Shown: positions 18,173 through 26,062 of the stretch, piece by piece | Layout: each line of letters starts with the position of its first letter | Numbering within the stretch: position 1 is the first letter of the stretch | Assembly: GCF_014696875.1 (NCBI RefSeq) | Contig: NZ_JACJQV010000175.1 | Coordinates: 1-42,536, forward strand | Reading direction: 5' to 3' | Origin: Microcystis wesenbergii FACHB-1317 | Lineage (GTDB): Bacteria > Cyanobacteriota > Cyanobacteriia > Cyanobacteriales > Microcystaceae | DNA length: 42,536 bases | The notes under the pieces: model-generated | Seen by the model: only the letters and a program-made list of their open reading frames with translations | Database searches by the model: none | What the model was told of the DNA's origin: nothing | Translations under genes and position numbers: made by a program

Positions 18173-18844
18173 TCAGCTGCCCTTGGCTTTCTTAATTAAG
18201 AACAGACTACCCCCAAGTATGGCGAAAGCAACAACCGCATTGGGTTCAGGAACTTTGGTGGCAAAGGAAGCATTGTCAATACTAAAACTATCGACATCTG
18301 TTGTATTATTGGCAAAGATAACAGAACTAAATTCTGCTGTCCCGATAATACCGAGAAACCCATTCTCTCCACCAATTGTAGGATTGATAGAAATAGTTTG
18401 GTCTCCTGTGCCATCGAAATTGCCAGTAAGAGTTAACTCATCAATGCGGGAAAAGTCAGCACCAAAAGCCAACACGGTAGCAGGAAACTGCCAGGTTATG
18501 GTATCAGAAGCACCCGGAAGTGTACCGGAAGCATTATCGTAAACACCAGAATTGACACTGTTGTTATTAAACGGAGGATTAGGCAGTATGGGAGGAGCGG
18601 AATTAGTGGAAACAATCCCTGAATCTAGGGTAATTGACTGTGCCGAAGAAATAGTATTGCTAAAGGTATCGGTGGTAATCTTGTACGAGGGGTTAGTGGC
18701 GAGTGCCGCTTCCCAGGCAGTCCGATTTGTATAAATGGTATAAGCACTAACAGAAGACACGCTACTTAACAGTAGAGTTACTGTCCCTGTGGCGAAAGCT
18801 AAAGAATTAAGGGCATTGAGCTTCACTAGGTTATTTCCTCTCAT
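18173..18844 (-). CDS. PEP-CTERM sorting domain protein
   Basis: Predicted exported protein, 223 residues. The N-terminal signal peptide spans about residues 1-35 (basic NNLVKLN, hydrophobic SLAFATGTVTLLLSS, cut near VSA). The C-terminus is a PEP-CTERM tripartite signal: VPEPNA, a hydrophobic helix (VVAFAILGGSLFLI) and the basic end KKAKGS. This kind of tail is recognised by an exosortase (EpsH family) and associates with exopolysaccharide. The middle is a beta-rich region rich in Thr, Ser, Asn and Gly without a recognised catalytic domain. It may be a surface or sheath protein. No exosortase gene is in the window. Confidence 0.88.
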   Translation of the reverse strand: MRGNNLVKLNALNSLAFATGTVTLLLSSVSSVSAYTIYTNRTAWEAALATNPSYKITTDTFSNTISSAQSITLDSGIVSTNSAPPILPNPPFNNNSVNSGVYDNASGTLPGASDTITWQFPATVLAFGADFSRIDELTLTGNFDGTGDQTISINPTIGGENGFLGIIGTAEFSSVIFANNTTDVDSFSIDNASFATKVPEPNAVVAFAILGGSLFLIKKAKGS

Positions 18845-19167
18845 TAAAGGTGAATAAAAACCAGAGTATCAGAGCAGGTACGAAAAATCCTCTCATCTTT
18901 GTAAGGAATAATTACAAACCACTTTCCGCACTTCTTAACATTCAATTGATAATTTTTACTAATACATTGCTTACAACCCTTTGCCAGTAAAGATTGTAGC
19001 TACAAGGATCGATTTTCATCAAGGTGAAGAATTGTAATTTGTTTTCTCAGAAAAAATCAATTATTGAAAATGTTCTCAATAGTAGTTTCTACAATGAAGC
19101 TTTTTCGTCAAAACATCGTGGGGAATGTAAAAATATATAAAGGTATATGAAGATGTGCGGAATGTCG

Positions 19168-19194
19168 GATTTAATTCCACCCACCCACTTAACT
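19168..19194. repeat. MITE end fragment, also at 32196-32218
   Basis: Sequence TTTAATTCCACCCACCCACT followed by TAACT matches the right end of the element at 32088-32218. Only this end is present. It overlaps the crtD stop codon: the TAA that ends crtD is part of the repeat (TTAAGTGGGTGGG on the minus strand). Confidence 0.6.
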
Positions 19195-20697
19195 AGAAGC
19201 TAATAATTTATTCTCAATCTGTCTAACTACCGTTAGCGCCGAATAGCTGACTCCGGCAGTACCTTCTCCCGGATGGGTGGAATCTCCTACTAACCAAAGA
19301 TGGGGGATCGGAGTGCGCGTCGCTACGCCAAAAGGGCCAAAAGTGGACAGTCTTTGACCAATACCGCCGACAATGCCCTGATTTCGCCCCGTAAACCGCT
19401 CAAAAGTGCGAGGAGTAGCTGATTCGATGTGAACGATGTGATCAGGACTAAGATGGAAATAATTACCGAGACGCTCGATCGCCTCTTGGGTGTATGCTGC
19501 TTTTAATTGCTGATAATTATCTTCTCCTTTTCGCCACCAAAGACTGGTATCGGTGAAGGAAGAAGCAATAATCGTCGCTTTTCCCACTGGAGCGCGGCCA
19601 TCCCCTTCTTTACTCACGGAAACAAACAAAGAGTTATTTTCGCCGATTATGCCATCGTCATCGTAGAGAAATTGCAAATGGGGAGGACAATCGGGGGGAA
19701 TAGCAGCGCGATCGACTCCTAAGTAAACCACAAAAGCACCGGATGCGGGGGGAAGTTTTTCGATTCTCCGGTGATAAAGACTGGGAATGGCTTCGCGATC
19801 GATTAATTGTGGTAAATTTTGGATCGGGATATTAGCCACAATCTCATCGGCCATTTCTGGATATATTTGACCATTTTTTTGATTTCTGACGATAATTCCC
19901 GTGGCTTTTTTCTTTTCTGTCAGTATTTTTTCCACTGTGTGGCGCATTTGCAATTTACCGCCGTATTTTTCCAAAGCTGCTACTAGGCGATCGCTTAATA
20001 CTTGCATACTACCCTGAAGGTGGGATAAACCTTGGGGAGACTGAGAAACTGCTAAAGCGGTGGCGGCATAAAGTAAAGCGGTTTCATCGGCAGTAACTTG
20101 GGAATAAAGCTTTAACTGGAGATCCAGAAAGGTTTTTAGGCGTTTATCCCTCTCTAAGCCGTATAATCGCAGAGCATCGCCCACAGTCATCAAAGTAAAG
20201 GGGAAGGTAATAGCAGTATCTACACGCAAAGCGGCGATTAATTGCCCTAAATCCCACCAGTTGCGCGGGGGTAAAACTGGATCGCGACTTTGAAAACGCC
20301 AACTTGCTTGAAAGAGCTTTTGTAATAATTGCCAAAAAGGTTCGCTGCCCGGAAATTGTTTTTGTCTTTCCTCTTGCCACTTTTGCCGATCGCGCCAGAC
20401 ATTAATCGCAGTGGTTTCCCCGGGCAGAAAAACGGCACAGGCGGGATCGCAGGGGACAGAATCGGGTAAATCTATCCCTAATTCGGCAAAAATGCGCTGA
20501 TGAATGCCCCCTACTTCTAATCCTGCCACTTGAGTTGCCCCCACATCAAAAGTAAAACCCCGACGGGAAAAAGTCGAGGCACAACCCCCGGGGACAAGTG
20601 CCTGATCATATACTGTGACTTGATAACCTCGACGCGCCAATAATGCCGCCGCCGTTAGTCCGCCAATCCCTGCACCAATAACGGTAATTTGCGTCAT
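19189..20697 (-). CDS. crtD: C-3',4' desaturase CrtD
   Basis: FAD-dependent carotenoid oxidoreductase of the phytoene-desaturase superfamily, 502 residues. CrtD introduces the C-3',4' double bond during synthesis of myxol glycosides (myxoxanthophyll). The N-terminal FAD dinucleotide fold is at residues 6-30 (IGAGIGGLTAAALLARRGYQV). PGGCASTFSRRGFTFDVGATQVAGLE is more CrtD-like than CrtH- or CrtO-like. The C-terminal FAD-binding segment is LWLVGDSTHPGEGTAGVSYSA. The gene is alone on its strand. Its last codons run into a MITE end fragment which supplies the stop. A carotene isomerase (CrtH) is the closest alternative reading. Confidence 0.88.
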   Translation of the reverse strand: MTQITVIGAGIGGLTAAALLARRGYQVTVYDQALVPGGCASTFSRRGFTFDVGATQVAGLEVGGIHQRIFAELGIDLPDSVPCDPACAVFLPGETTAINVWRDRQKWQEERQKQFPGSEPFWQLLQKLFQASWRFQSRDPVLPPRNWWDLGQLIAALRVDTAITFPFTLMTVGDALRLYGLERDKRLKTFLDLQLKLYSQVTADETALLYAATALAVSQSPQGLSHLQGSMQVLSDRLVAALEKYGGKLQMRHTVEKILTEKKKATGIIVRNQKNGQIYPEMADEIVANIPIQNLPQLIDREAIPSLYHRRIEKLPPASGAFVVYLGVDRAAIPPDCPPHLQFLYDDDGIIGENNSLFVSVSKEGDGRAPVGKATIIASSFTDTSLWWRKGEDNYQQLKAAYTQEAIERLGNYFHLSPDHIVHIESATPRTFERFTGRNQGIVGGIGQRLSTFGPFGVATRTPIPHLWLVGDSTHPGEGTAGVSYSALTVVRQIENKLLASS

Positions 20698-20747
20698 TTT
20701 CTTAATAATTATTTATATTTATTTTTATCCTAACACTGCTGTCTTTT

Positions 20748-20785
20748 CACTGATTACTGATTACTGTTCACTGATAACTGATAAA
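20748..20785. repeat. Heptameric tandem repeat (TGATTAC family)
   Basis: Five units of TGATTAC, TGTTCAC and TGATAAC between crtD and the restriction-modification cassette. Confidence 0.7.
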
Positions 20786-20888
20786 ATTTCCCATCTCCCA
20801 TGCGGTCTTAACGGTTAAACTCACCCGCCGTCAGTAACTTGGGATAATCGTGCAAAGTTTAGCATACGGTCGGGTGCAGTGAATTGCT

Positions 20889-20986
20889 ATATAGCGGTTT
20901 TCAGTCTAATAAGGTATAGTAAATCCCTTGATAGATAGGCGTTTCAGCGTTTCAATCGGGACTCACTTCTGTGAAAACCGCTATAT
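20889..20986. mobile_element. 98-bp inverted-repeat element (MITE-like)
   Basis: Perfect 15-bp terminal inverted repeats, ATATAGCGGTTTTCA (20889-20903) and its complement (20972-20986), enclose 68 bases without a coding frame. The ends contain TATA, so a TA target duplication is possible but cannot be distinguished from the repeat itself. It lies just upstream of the restriction-modification controller gene. Confidence 0.7.
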
Positions 20987-21009
20987 GTTCCCTTAGGAAT
21001 CCCTGTTGT

Positions 21010-21038
21010 GACTTATTGTCTATAGACTAAAAAGTAAC
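21010..21038 (+). promoter_or_regulatory. C-box operator of the restriction cassette
   Basis: GACTTATTGTC (21010-21020), a TATA spacer, then GACTAAAAAGTAAC (21025-21038). This is the two-half-site arrangement of controller-protein operators known from PvuII and Esp1396I-type systems (GACTTATAGTC). It ends 20 bases before the controller start codon, as usual for near-leaderless C genes. Confidence 0.7.
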
Positions 21039-21058
21039 ATACTTTTATTATCCAAAGC

Positions 21059-21274
21059 ATGAGTGTTAGATTACTTTTTGGTCAAAATGTCAAAAAAGTT
21101 CGTGAGCAGAAAGGCTGGTCGCAAGATCGCCTGTCTGAAGAGACAGGATTACACCGAACTTATATCAGTGGTATTGAACGAGGCGTTAGAAATCCAACAA
21201 TTGAAATTGTTCAACAACTTGCTACTGCATTAGGTGTTGAGATTCAAGATTTGTTTATCGATTCTAATAAATAA
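21059..21274 (+). CDS. Restriction-modification controller protein (C protein)
   Basis: A 71-residue XRE-family helix-turn-helix protein. The recognition region is WSQDRLSEETGLHRTYISGIERG, and the length and the small C-terminal dimerisation helix fit C proteins. These proteins switch on the C and R genes after entry into a new host, delaying endonuclease synthesis until the DNA is methylated. A C-box lies directly upstream (21010-21038). The endonuclease gene starts 12 bases downstream on the same strand, so C and R form an operon. Unlike the surrounding genes the cassette is AT-rich and lacks GCGATCGC sites, a sign of horizontal transfer. Confidence 0.92.
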   Translation: MSVRLLFGQNVKKVREQKGWSQDRLSEETGLHRTYISGIERGVRNPTIEIVQQLATALGVEIQDLFIDSNK

Positions 21275-21286
21275 TTGGTATAGTAA

Positions 21287-22189
21287 GTGATTAATCTTTA
21301 CAGGCAGCAACAATTCCAACTTTACAATTCAGCAAGAAACTATTTCATAGCAAGCCCAAATACCTTGATTGAGCTAGAAAGGTTTTTGACTAATCATATT
21401 GTGTCATTAGTTAAATCAAACCTTGCTGAAATTAAAAATGACTACAATGAAGCATCCTATCTTTATCCTTTCTGGGAAAACTATCCACCTGGAGATAGAG
21501 GTCGTCAGCCCATAATGGATCAGTACCCTTGGCTCGAAGTTGGTGAACATACAATAGGAGCTAAACTACCAAGGTTATTAGTCAATAGCTTTGATGTTAG
21601 GGATACTGGAATTCCGACAGGGGCCGATCAAAGATTTGTTATAAGTAGCAAAAATATACTGGAAGCTACCCAAGGATTTACTAATTCAGCATGGCTGTTT
21701 ATAGATATTAAAAGTGTGGGACCAAGAGACGATCAAGATCATACTGTAATGAGCCATAATCAAGTATCGGGTGATGGAACTTGGGAAAATTCTCAAGCAG
21801 GAGTTAGAAACTCGATACTACAAGCAATTGGGGCGAGAGCATCACATGATTTTCAGGCAAGTATTCCACCTATTTATGTTCTGTCTGATGGAACTATTGC
21901 ACCAGTTGTGATTATTGCTCTAAAGCCTGTATATCAAATGTTACAGGCCAACCATAGTAACATCAGAAATAATGGACAACCTTTGGAAAGAATTGATGTT
22001 GCCTGTATCCCTAACGGACTCTTACTAACCCAAAATCCCAATTACCTTAACACTTATAGAGGGATTTTATTTCCAGGGAAAGATGATAAATCAAAAGACC
22101 CGAGGAAATTACGAGTGCGAGTTAGTTTCTCACTATTAAAGAAAATTCACCCGTGGAGAGTAGAATCTATTCTAGTTCCCTACCCTTAA
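21287..22189 (+). CDS. BglI-like type II restriction endonuclease
   Basis: A 300-residue protein strongly resembling BglI (299 residues) from memory of its sequence: ADYNEA-type segment (here NDYNEASYLYPFWENYPP), DRGRQP, PWLEVGE, and FIDIKSVGPRD. BglI cleaves GCCNNNNNGGC. Its catalytic D116, D142 and K144 would correspond to D114 (PTGAD), D140 and K142 (IDIKS) here, offset by a constant two residues. The GTG start gives MINLYRQQQF, which aligns with the BglI N-terminus. The weak Shine-Dalgarno before it suits low or delayed expression. The stop overlaps the methyltransferase stop by 3 bases, tail to tail. All catalytic residues are present, so it may be active. Recognition specificity is inferred from similarity only. 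Confidence 0.9.
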   Translation: MINLYRQQQFQLYNSARNYFIASPNTLIELERFLTNHIVSLVKSNLAEIKNDYNEASYLYPFWENYPPGDRGRQPIMDQYPWLEVGEHTIGAKLPRLLVNSFDVRDTGIPTGADQRFVISSKNILEATQGFTNSAWLFIDIKSVGPRDDQDHTVMSHNQVSGDGTWENSQAGVRNSILQAIGARASHDFQASIPPIYVLSDGTIAPVVIIALKPVYQMLQANHSNIRNNGQPLERIDVACIPNGLLLTQNPNYLNTYRGILFPGKDDKSKDPRKLRVRVSFSLLKKIHPWRVESILVPYP

Positions 22190-23145
22190 AAATTTAGTCT
22201 AAGTTGGCTCTCTTCTTTATTAATATTTTCTCTTGCTAGGCTTACATATTTGGCTTCTTTTTCTATGCCTATAAAGCTTCTTTTATTCTGAATACAAGCT
22301 ATTGCAGTCGTGCCAGAACCCATAAATGGATCTAATACAGTATTTCCTTGAGCGCTATATAACCGCACAACCCTTGAGGCAAGTTCTAAAGGAAATTTTG
22401 CTTCGTGGTCATCGTTTGATCTTACACTTCTAATAAACCATACCGCTCTAGATCCCCAAGCTTTCCACTCATCTGGATTGATCTTTTTTCTGTCTATAAT
22501 TTGCTGACCAGGTTTCCAAAAAATATAAAGATCTTCATACTCATCAACGGACTTAAGCGAGTTAGAAGTCCATTTGCAATTTGCCCATGCTGGATCTTTT
22601 ACCCAAATTCTTCGATCATATAAGTAAAGGCCACATTCTTGTCCATAGCTTTGAAGAAATCCGCCAATAAGATGCATTCTTGTTTGAGACTCGTATTTTC
22701 CACCTCTAATGTTATTGCCGTTAAGTCTCCTATCAATTGTTTGCTCACTACAACCCAAGTAATCAGCCAATTGATAACGATTAAATTCGGGAAATTTTTC
22801 TTTTGCTTCCAGTACCATTTCTTTGGTAACTTTTGATTTCTGCATGCAAAGGTTCATCGCTTGAAATTTAGGAATTTTTTCATCTTTAAAACAACGAATA
22901 TCTCCAGCATTGATTACGAGAAATCCACCAGGCTTCAAAACGGTAAAGTGATGATTGATTACTTGGCGAAGCATTGCCTGCCAAGATTGATATGTTTCTT
23001 CTTTCTCGTATTCTTTTCCTACAAAATATGGTGGTGACCAGAAGCTCAGATCTATTGACTCAGGCGCAATCTGCTTCATCAATATTTCTGCGCGTCCGTG
23101 ATGAATAGTATTGATTTCAAGAAAATCCATTACTTCAATTGCCAA
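22186..23145 (-). CDS. DNA methyltransferase of the BglI-like system
   Basis: Site-specific DNA methyltransferase, 319 residues, of the class with the catalytic motif first and the SAM motif last. Motif IV is SPPY at residues 37-40, typical of N4-cytosine methylases. Motif I DPFMGSGTT is near residue 275, followed by FIGIE. Between them (about 125-165) is a helix-turn-helix-like stretch (MVLEAKEKFPEFNRYQLADYLGCSEQTIDRRL), which may be part of target recognition. It should protect GCCNNNNNGGC sites against the convergent endonuclease, presumably by N4-methylcytosine. The ATG is preceded by no strong Shine-Dalgarno. AT-rich like the rest of the cassette. Confidence 0.92.
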   Translation of the reverse strand: MAIEVMDFLEINTIHHGRAEILMKQIAPESIDLSFWSPPYFVGKEYEKEETYQSWQAMLRQVINHHFTVLKPGGFLVINAGDIRCFKDEKIPKFQAMNLCMQKSKVTKEMVLEAKEKFPEFNRYQLADYLGCSEQTIDRRLNGNNIRGGKYESQTRMHLIGGFLQSYGQECGLYLYDRRIWVKDPAWANCKWTSNSLKSVDEYEDLYIFWKPGQQIIDRKKINPDEWKAWGSRAVWFIRSVRSNDDHEAKFPLELASRVVRLYSAQGNTVLDPFMGSGTTAIACIQNKRSFIGIEKEAKYVSLARENINKEESQLRLNF

Positions 23146-23245
23146 CTGATGTTACTCATAGTGTACATCCTGTGGTCTATATAGTCAACATATTGAGAGT
23201 CAAATCCTGTTTTTTTGAAATCTGTATAACCGGTAAATTGGACTC

Positions 23246-24163
23246 TTAACAGTTTACCCGCGCCCCTAGGGTATCTAAAGCCAAAATTTTGGCACTGGAG
23301 TTAATCCCCACTTGCTGCCAAGCATTTGTCATCTCTGTGGCTGTTTTTTGGGCATTGTCGGGGTTAGTTAAAGCCAATAGGCTCGGACCTGCGCCACTAA
23401 TTACCATCCCGTAAGCACCGGCATTAATGGCGGCTTTTTTCACCTTTTCGTAACCCGGGATCAAAGATTGGCGATAGGGTTGATGCAGTTTATCCTCTAG
23501 GGCAATTCTCAGCCAATCGCCGTTACCCGTCTCCAATCCCCGCAATAATAAACCCAAGCGGGAAATATTGAAAATCGCCTCCTGACGGCTAATTTTTTCC
23601 GGTAAAACCGCCCGAGCTTTTTCCGTAGCCAGTTCAAAATCGGGAATCCCTAGGACGGGAATGAGATTTTTTTGCCAAAATACTTGACAAATAGCCCAAT
23701 TTGTGCTATCTCCTGCCGATAGCTGACAGTTGCCCCGCAAAGCCGGCACCACATTATCCGGATGGCCCTCCAATGCGATCGCTAATGCTTCGATTTCCCC
23801 CATAGATAAAGGATTTCCCGCGCATTGATTGGCAGCCAATAACCCACCGATAATAGCCGTGGCAGAACTACCTAAACCTCTAGCCAGGGGAACCCCTAAA
23901 CCGATCTCGATGGCGATAGGGGGCGGATTCTGTCCTATTTTTTGATAAACTTGCAAAAAAGAAGTATAGATTAAATTATCAGCACCTTGGCTAACTTTAG
24001 CTGATTCAGTTCCCTTGACACTAATGCTGACAGGGTTAGCTGTCGTTGCCGGCAGCAGGGTAAAAGTAAACTGATTATATAGGGTTAAGGCCGCTCCGAG
24101 ACAATCGAAGCCGGGCCCAATATTAGCAGTGGTAGCGGGAACTGTTACCGTAAAAGTTGACAT
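23246..24163 (-). CDS. thrB: Homoserine kinase
   Basis: GHMP-family kinase that phosphorylates homoserine with ATP, the step before threonine synthase. The 305-residue protein has the N-terminal TTANIGPGFDCLGAAL segment and the ATP-binding loop PLARGLGSSATA at residues 92-103, and a C-terminal GAYGMVISGAGPSLLAL. Length is normal. The ATG at 24163 lies two bases after the stop of the superoxide dismutase gene on the same strand, so the two are likely co-transcribed. The other threonine genes are not adjacent; lysC for the shared upstream pathway is at 39.5 kb. Confidence 0.97.
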   Translation of the reverse strand: MSTFTVTVPATTANIGPGFDCLGAALTLYNQFTFTLLPATTANPVSISVKGTESAKVSQGADNLIYTSFLQVYQKIGQNPPPIAIEIGLGVPLARGLGSSATAIIGGLLAANQCAGNPLSMGEIEALAIALEGHPDNVVPALRGNCQLSAGDSTNWAICQVFWQKNLIPVLGIPDFELATEKARAVLPEKISRQEAIFNISRLGLLLRGLETGNGDWLRIALEDKLHQPYRQSLIPGYEKVKKAAINAGAYGMVISGAGPSLLALTNPDNAQKTATEMTNAWQQVGINSSAKILALDTLGARVNC

Positions 24164-24165
24164 GG

Positions 24166-24876
24166 TTAAGCTTTTGCCTGAAGATAGCGGCGATTTACCT
24201 CCTCCCAGTTAACCACATTCCACCACTGTTTTAAATACTCAGCCCGTTGATTACGATATTTTAAGTAATAGGCGTGTTCCCAGACATCATTGCCCATAAT
24301 TGGCTGTAATCCCATCATTAGGGGGCTATCTTGGTTAGCAGTGCTGATAATTTCCAGTTGTCCTGACTTATTTAAAACCAACCATGTCCAACCACTACCA
24401 AAAAGTTTAGTACCTGCTTGGTTGAAAGCGTTTTTAAATTCCTCGAAACTGCCAAATTTAGCGATTATTGCCGCCCCTATTTCTCCTTTTGCTTCGCCAC
24501 CACCATCGGGGGACATAATCTGCCAAAACATCCTATGATTAAGATCGCCGCCGCCATTATTGCGGATAGTGGTGCGAATATCGGCGGGTAAAGAGTCAAG
24601 ATTTTTAATTAATTCTACTACTGTTTTTTTCTGCAATTCTGGATATTTTGCCACTGCCGTGTTGAGATTATTAACGTAGGCTGCATGGTGTTTATCGTGA
24701 TGAAATTGCATCGTTTCCTTATCAATATAAGGTTCTAGGGCATCATAGCTATAGGGTAGGGCAATAAGACTATAGGGACCGGTAGCGGCAAAAGCGGCAG
24801 AGTTAAAACCGGCAAGAGTGGCTGTGCCAAGGGTAGCACCTAAAAGATAAAGAAATTGACGGCGATCAAGAGACAT
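24166..24876 (-). CDS. sodA: Superoxide dismutase (Mn/Fe type), Tat-exported
   Basis: Fe/Mn-family superoxide dismutase. The ATG at 24876 gives 236 residues starting [17 protein letters not shown], a twin-arginine (Tat) signal with RRQFL. A TTG-type upstream extension to 24936 is not conserved-looking. The mature part begins near residue 33 ([20 protein letters not shown]). The metal ligands are present: His in FHHDKHH, the [11 protein letters not shown] segment, and Asp and His in DVWEHAYYL. The GGGDLNH and MGNDVWEH motifs suggest Mn rather than Fe. Export implies protection in the periplasm or thylakoid lumen. It precedes thrB by two bases. Confidence 0.93.
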   Translation of the reverse strand: MSLDRRQFLYLLGATLGTATLAGFNSAAFAATGPYSLIALPYSYDALEPYIDKETMQFHHDKHHAAYVNNLNTAVAKYPELQKKTVVELIKNLDSLPADIRTTIRNNGGGDLNHRMFWQIMSPDGGGEAKGEIGAAIIAKFGSFEEFKNAFNQAGTKLFGSGWTWLVLNKSGQLEIISTANQDSPLMMGLQPIMGNDVWEHAYYLKYRNQRAEYLKQWWNVVNWEEVNRRYLQAKA

Positions 24877-25105
24877 ATTCTCAGAGCAGATGTTCCGATT
24901 ATTAATTATCCTATCGATCGGGGCCTTGGCAGACAAAAGTTTTAATTTTTACCTGTCCGCTATAAGATGTCAAATTTTTTGAGTAATTGCCGGGGAATTT
25001 AAAAAAATTTGTTTACCTAAAATTAAGAGTTAAATTTGGAAGGTTTCTAGAGTGCGTTTTTCCTCAAGTGGGGAAGGAAAAAATCCCATCCCCACACTTG
25101 TCAAT

Positions 25106-25746
25106 TTATCGTTTTTGTTTGAATTGAGAACCGATGCCCAAAAGTCCTAAACCTAATAATCCTAAAATTGCCGAAGGTTCGGGAACTGGTGTGACATTGA
25201 TGTTATCAAACTGATGAAACGGGAATGCCTGAATCCATTGAACAGATACTAAATTAGTGAAGCTAGAATTAAAGGTAAAAGTTTCTAGGGTACTAAGAAT
25301 TGCATCGGTAGTAAAAGCTTGGCTAACGGTACTAGAATCGGCTTTTGTTCCTGTAAAATTGACAGTCACACTATCATTACCATTGAGGCTAGTTAGTTGA
25401 ATAGAATTTAAGTCAAATAAGCCTCCGCCATTTTGGGTTAATCTGGTGATTCCACCAACCGTACCATTTAATAAGGCGGTAGAACCAGGGTAACGAAATT
25501 CCTGAGTGCCAAAAAAGAAAAAAGGAAAAGGAGTAGACAGGTTATCTAGGGTAAAACCGGCTTCGGTATAGGTAAAACCGACATTATTAGGGACTGAGTT
25601 ATTTTGTTCTAAGCTTTGAAAATCGATAATTACAGCTTGGGCGGCTTGGAAAGGGGTTAGGATGGCTAGAGTTGCCCCCGCTACCAATAAGTAATGCTTA
25701 CCCCCCCCCCCACATTTTTGATTACTTTTGTTAATGTTTTGTCCAT
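25106..25746 (-). CDS. PEP-CTERM protein, frameshifted at a poly-G tract
   Basis: The C-terminal part (frame open from 25687) encodes a beta-rich protein ending in VPEPSAILGLLGLGLLGIG and a basic tail, a PEP-CTERM sorting signal. The only start in that frame is a TTG inside the signal peptide. A better ATG is at 25746 with AGAAAGAG upstream and TATAAT further up. From it, translation runs MDKTLTKVIKNV and then into 11 consecutive Gs (25701-25711). With 11 Gs the frame is lost and stops at TAG after a few codons. With 9 or 12 Gs it would continue into GKHYLLVAGATLAILTPFQAAQA, a complete signal peptide. The gene is therefore off as read. Causes could be slipped-strand phase variation or a base-count error in the homopolymer. 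Confidence 0.8.
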
Positions 25747-25930
25747 GAAAAACTCTTTCTTGGTAAGTTTCCTTCGATTATATAATTGTATTTTTCAAAA
25801 GACTGGTATTGCCTGCTACCAATAAGTAATGCTTACCCCCCCCGCACTTTTGATGATTTTTGTTAATGTTTTGCCCATGGAAACCTCTTCTATGGTATGG
25901 TTTCTTCGATTGTATAATTGTCTTTGCCTC
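25679..25930. repeat. Tandem duplication of the PEP-CTERM gene 5' region
   Basis: Two direct copies of about 120-135 bases: 25679-25812 (next to the gene) and 25814-25930. Both hold the start ATG, the first codons, the poly-G tract (11 versus 8 Gs) and the region upstream of the ATG including the TATAAT-like sequence. The upstream copy starts MGKTLTKIIKSAG and is a decoy that runs into stop codons. It fills most of the 316-base spacer to the next gene. Confidence 0.75.
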
Positions 25931-26062
25931 TCTTGGATATTGGCTGAAAAATGTTCACAATGTCACATTATGGGCGCAAGCAGTTCGATAAACTCACTGA
26001 CCAGGTTGCGCCCCTACATTGCACAATAACCTAAAATACTTTTTAAACCAGCCTTTATTTTA

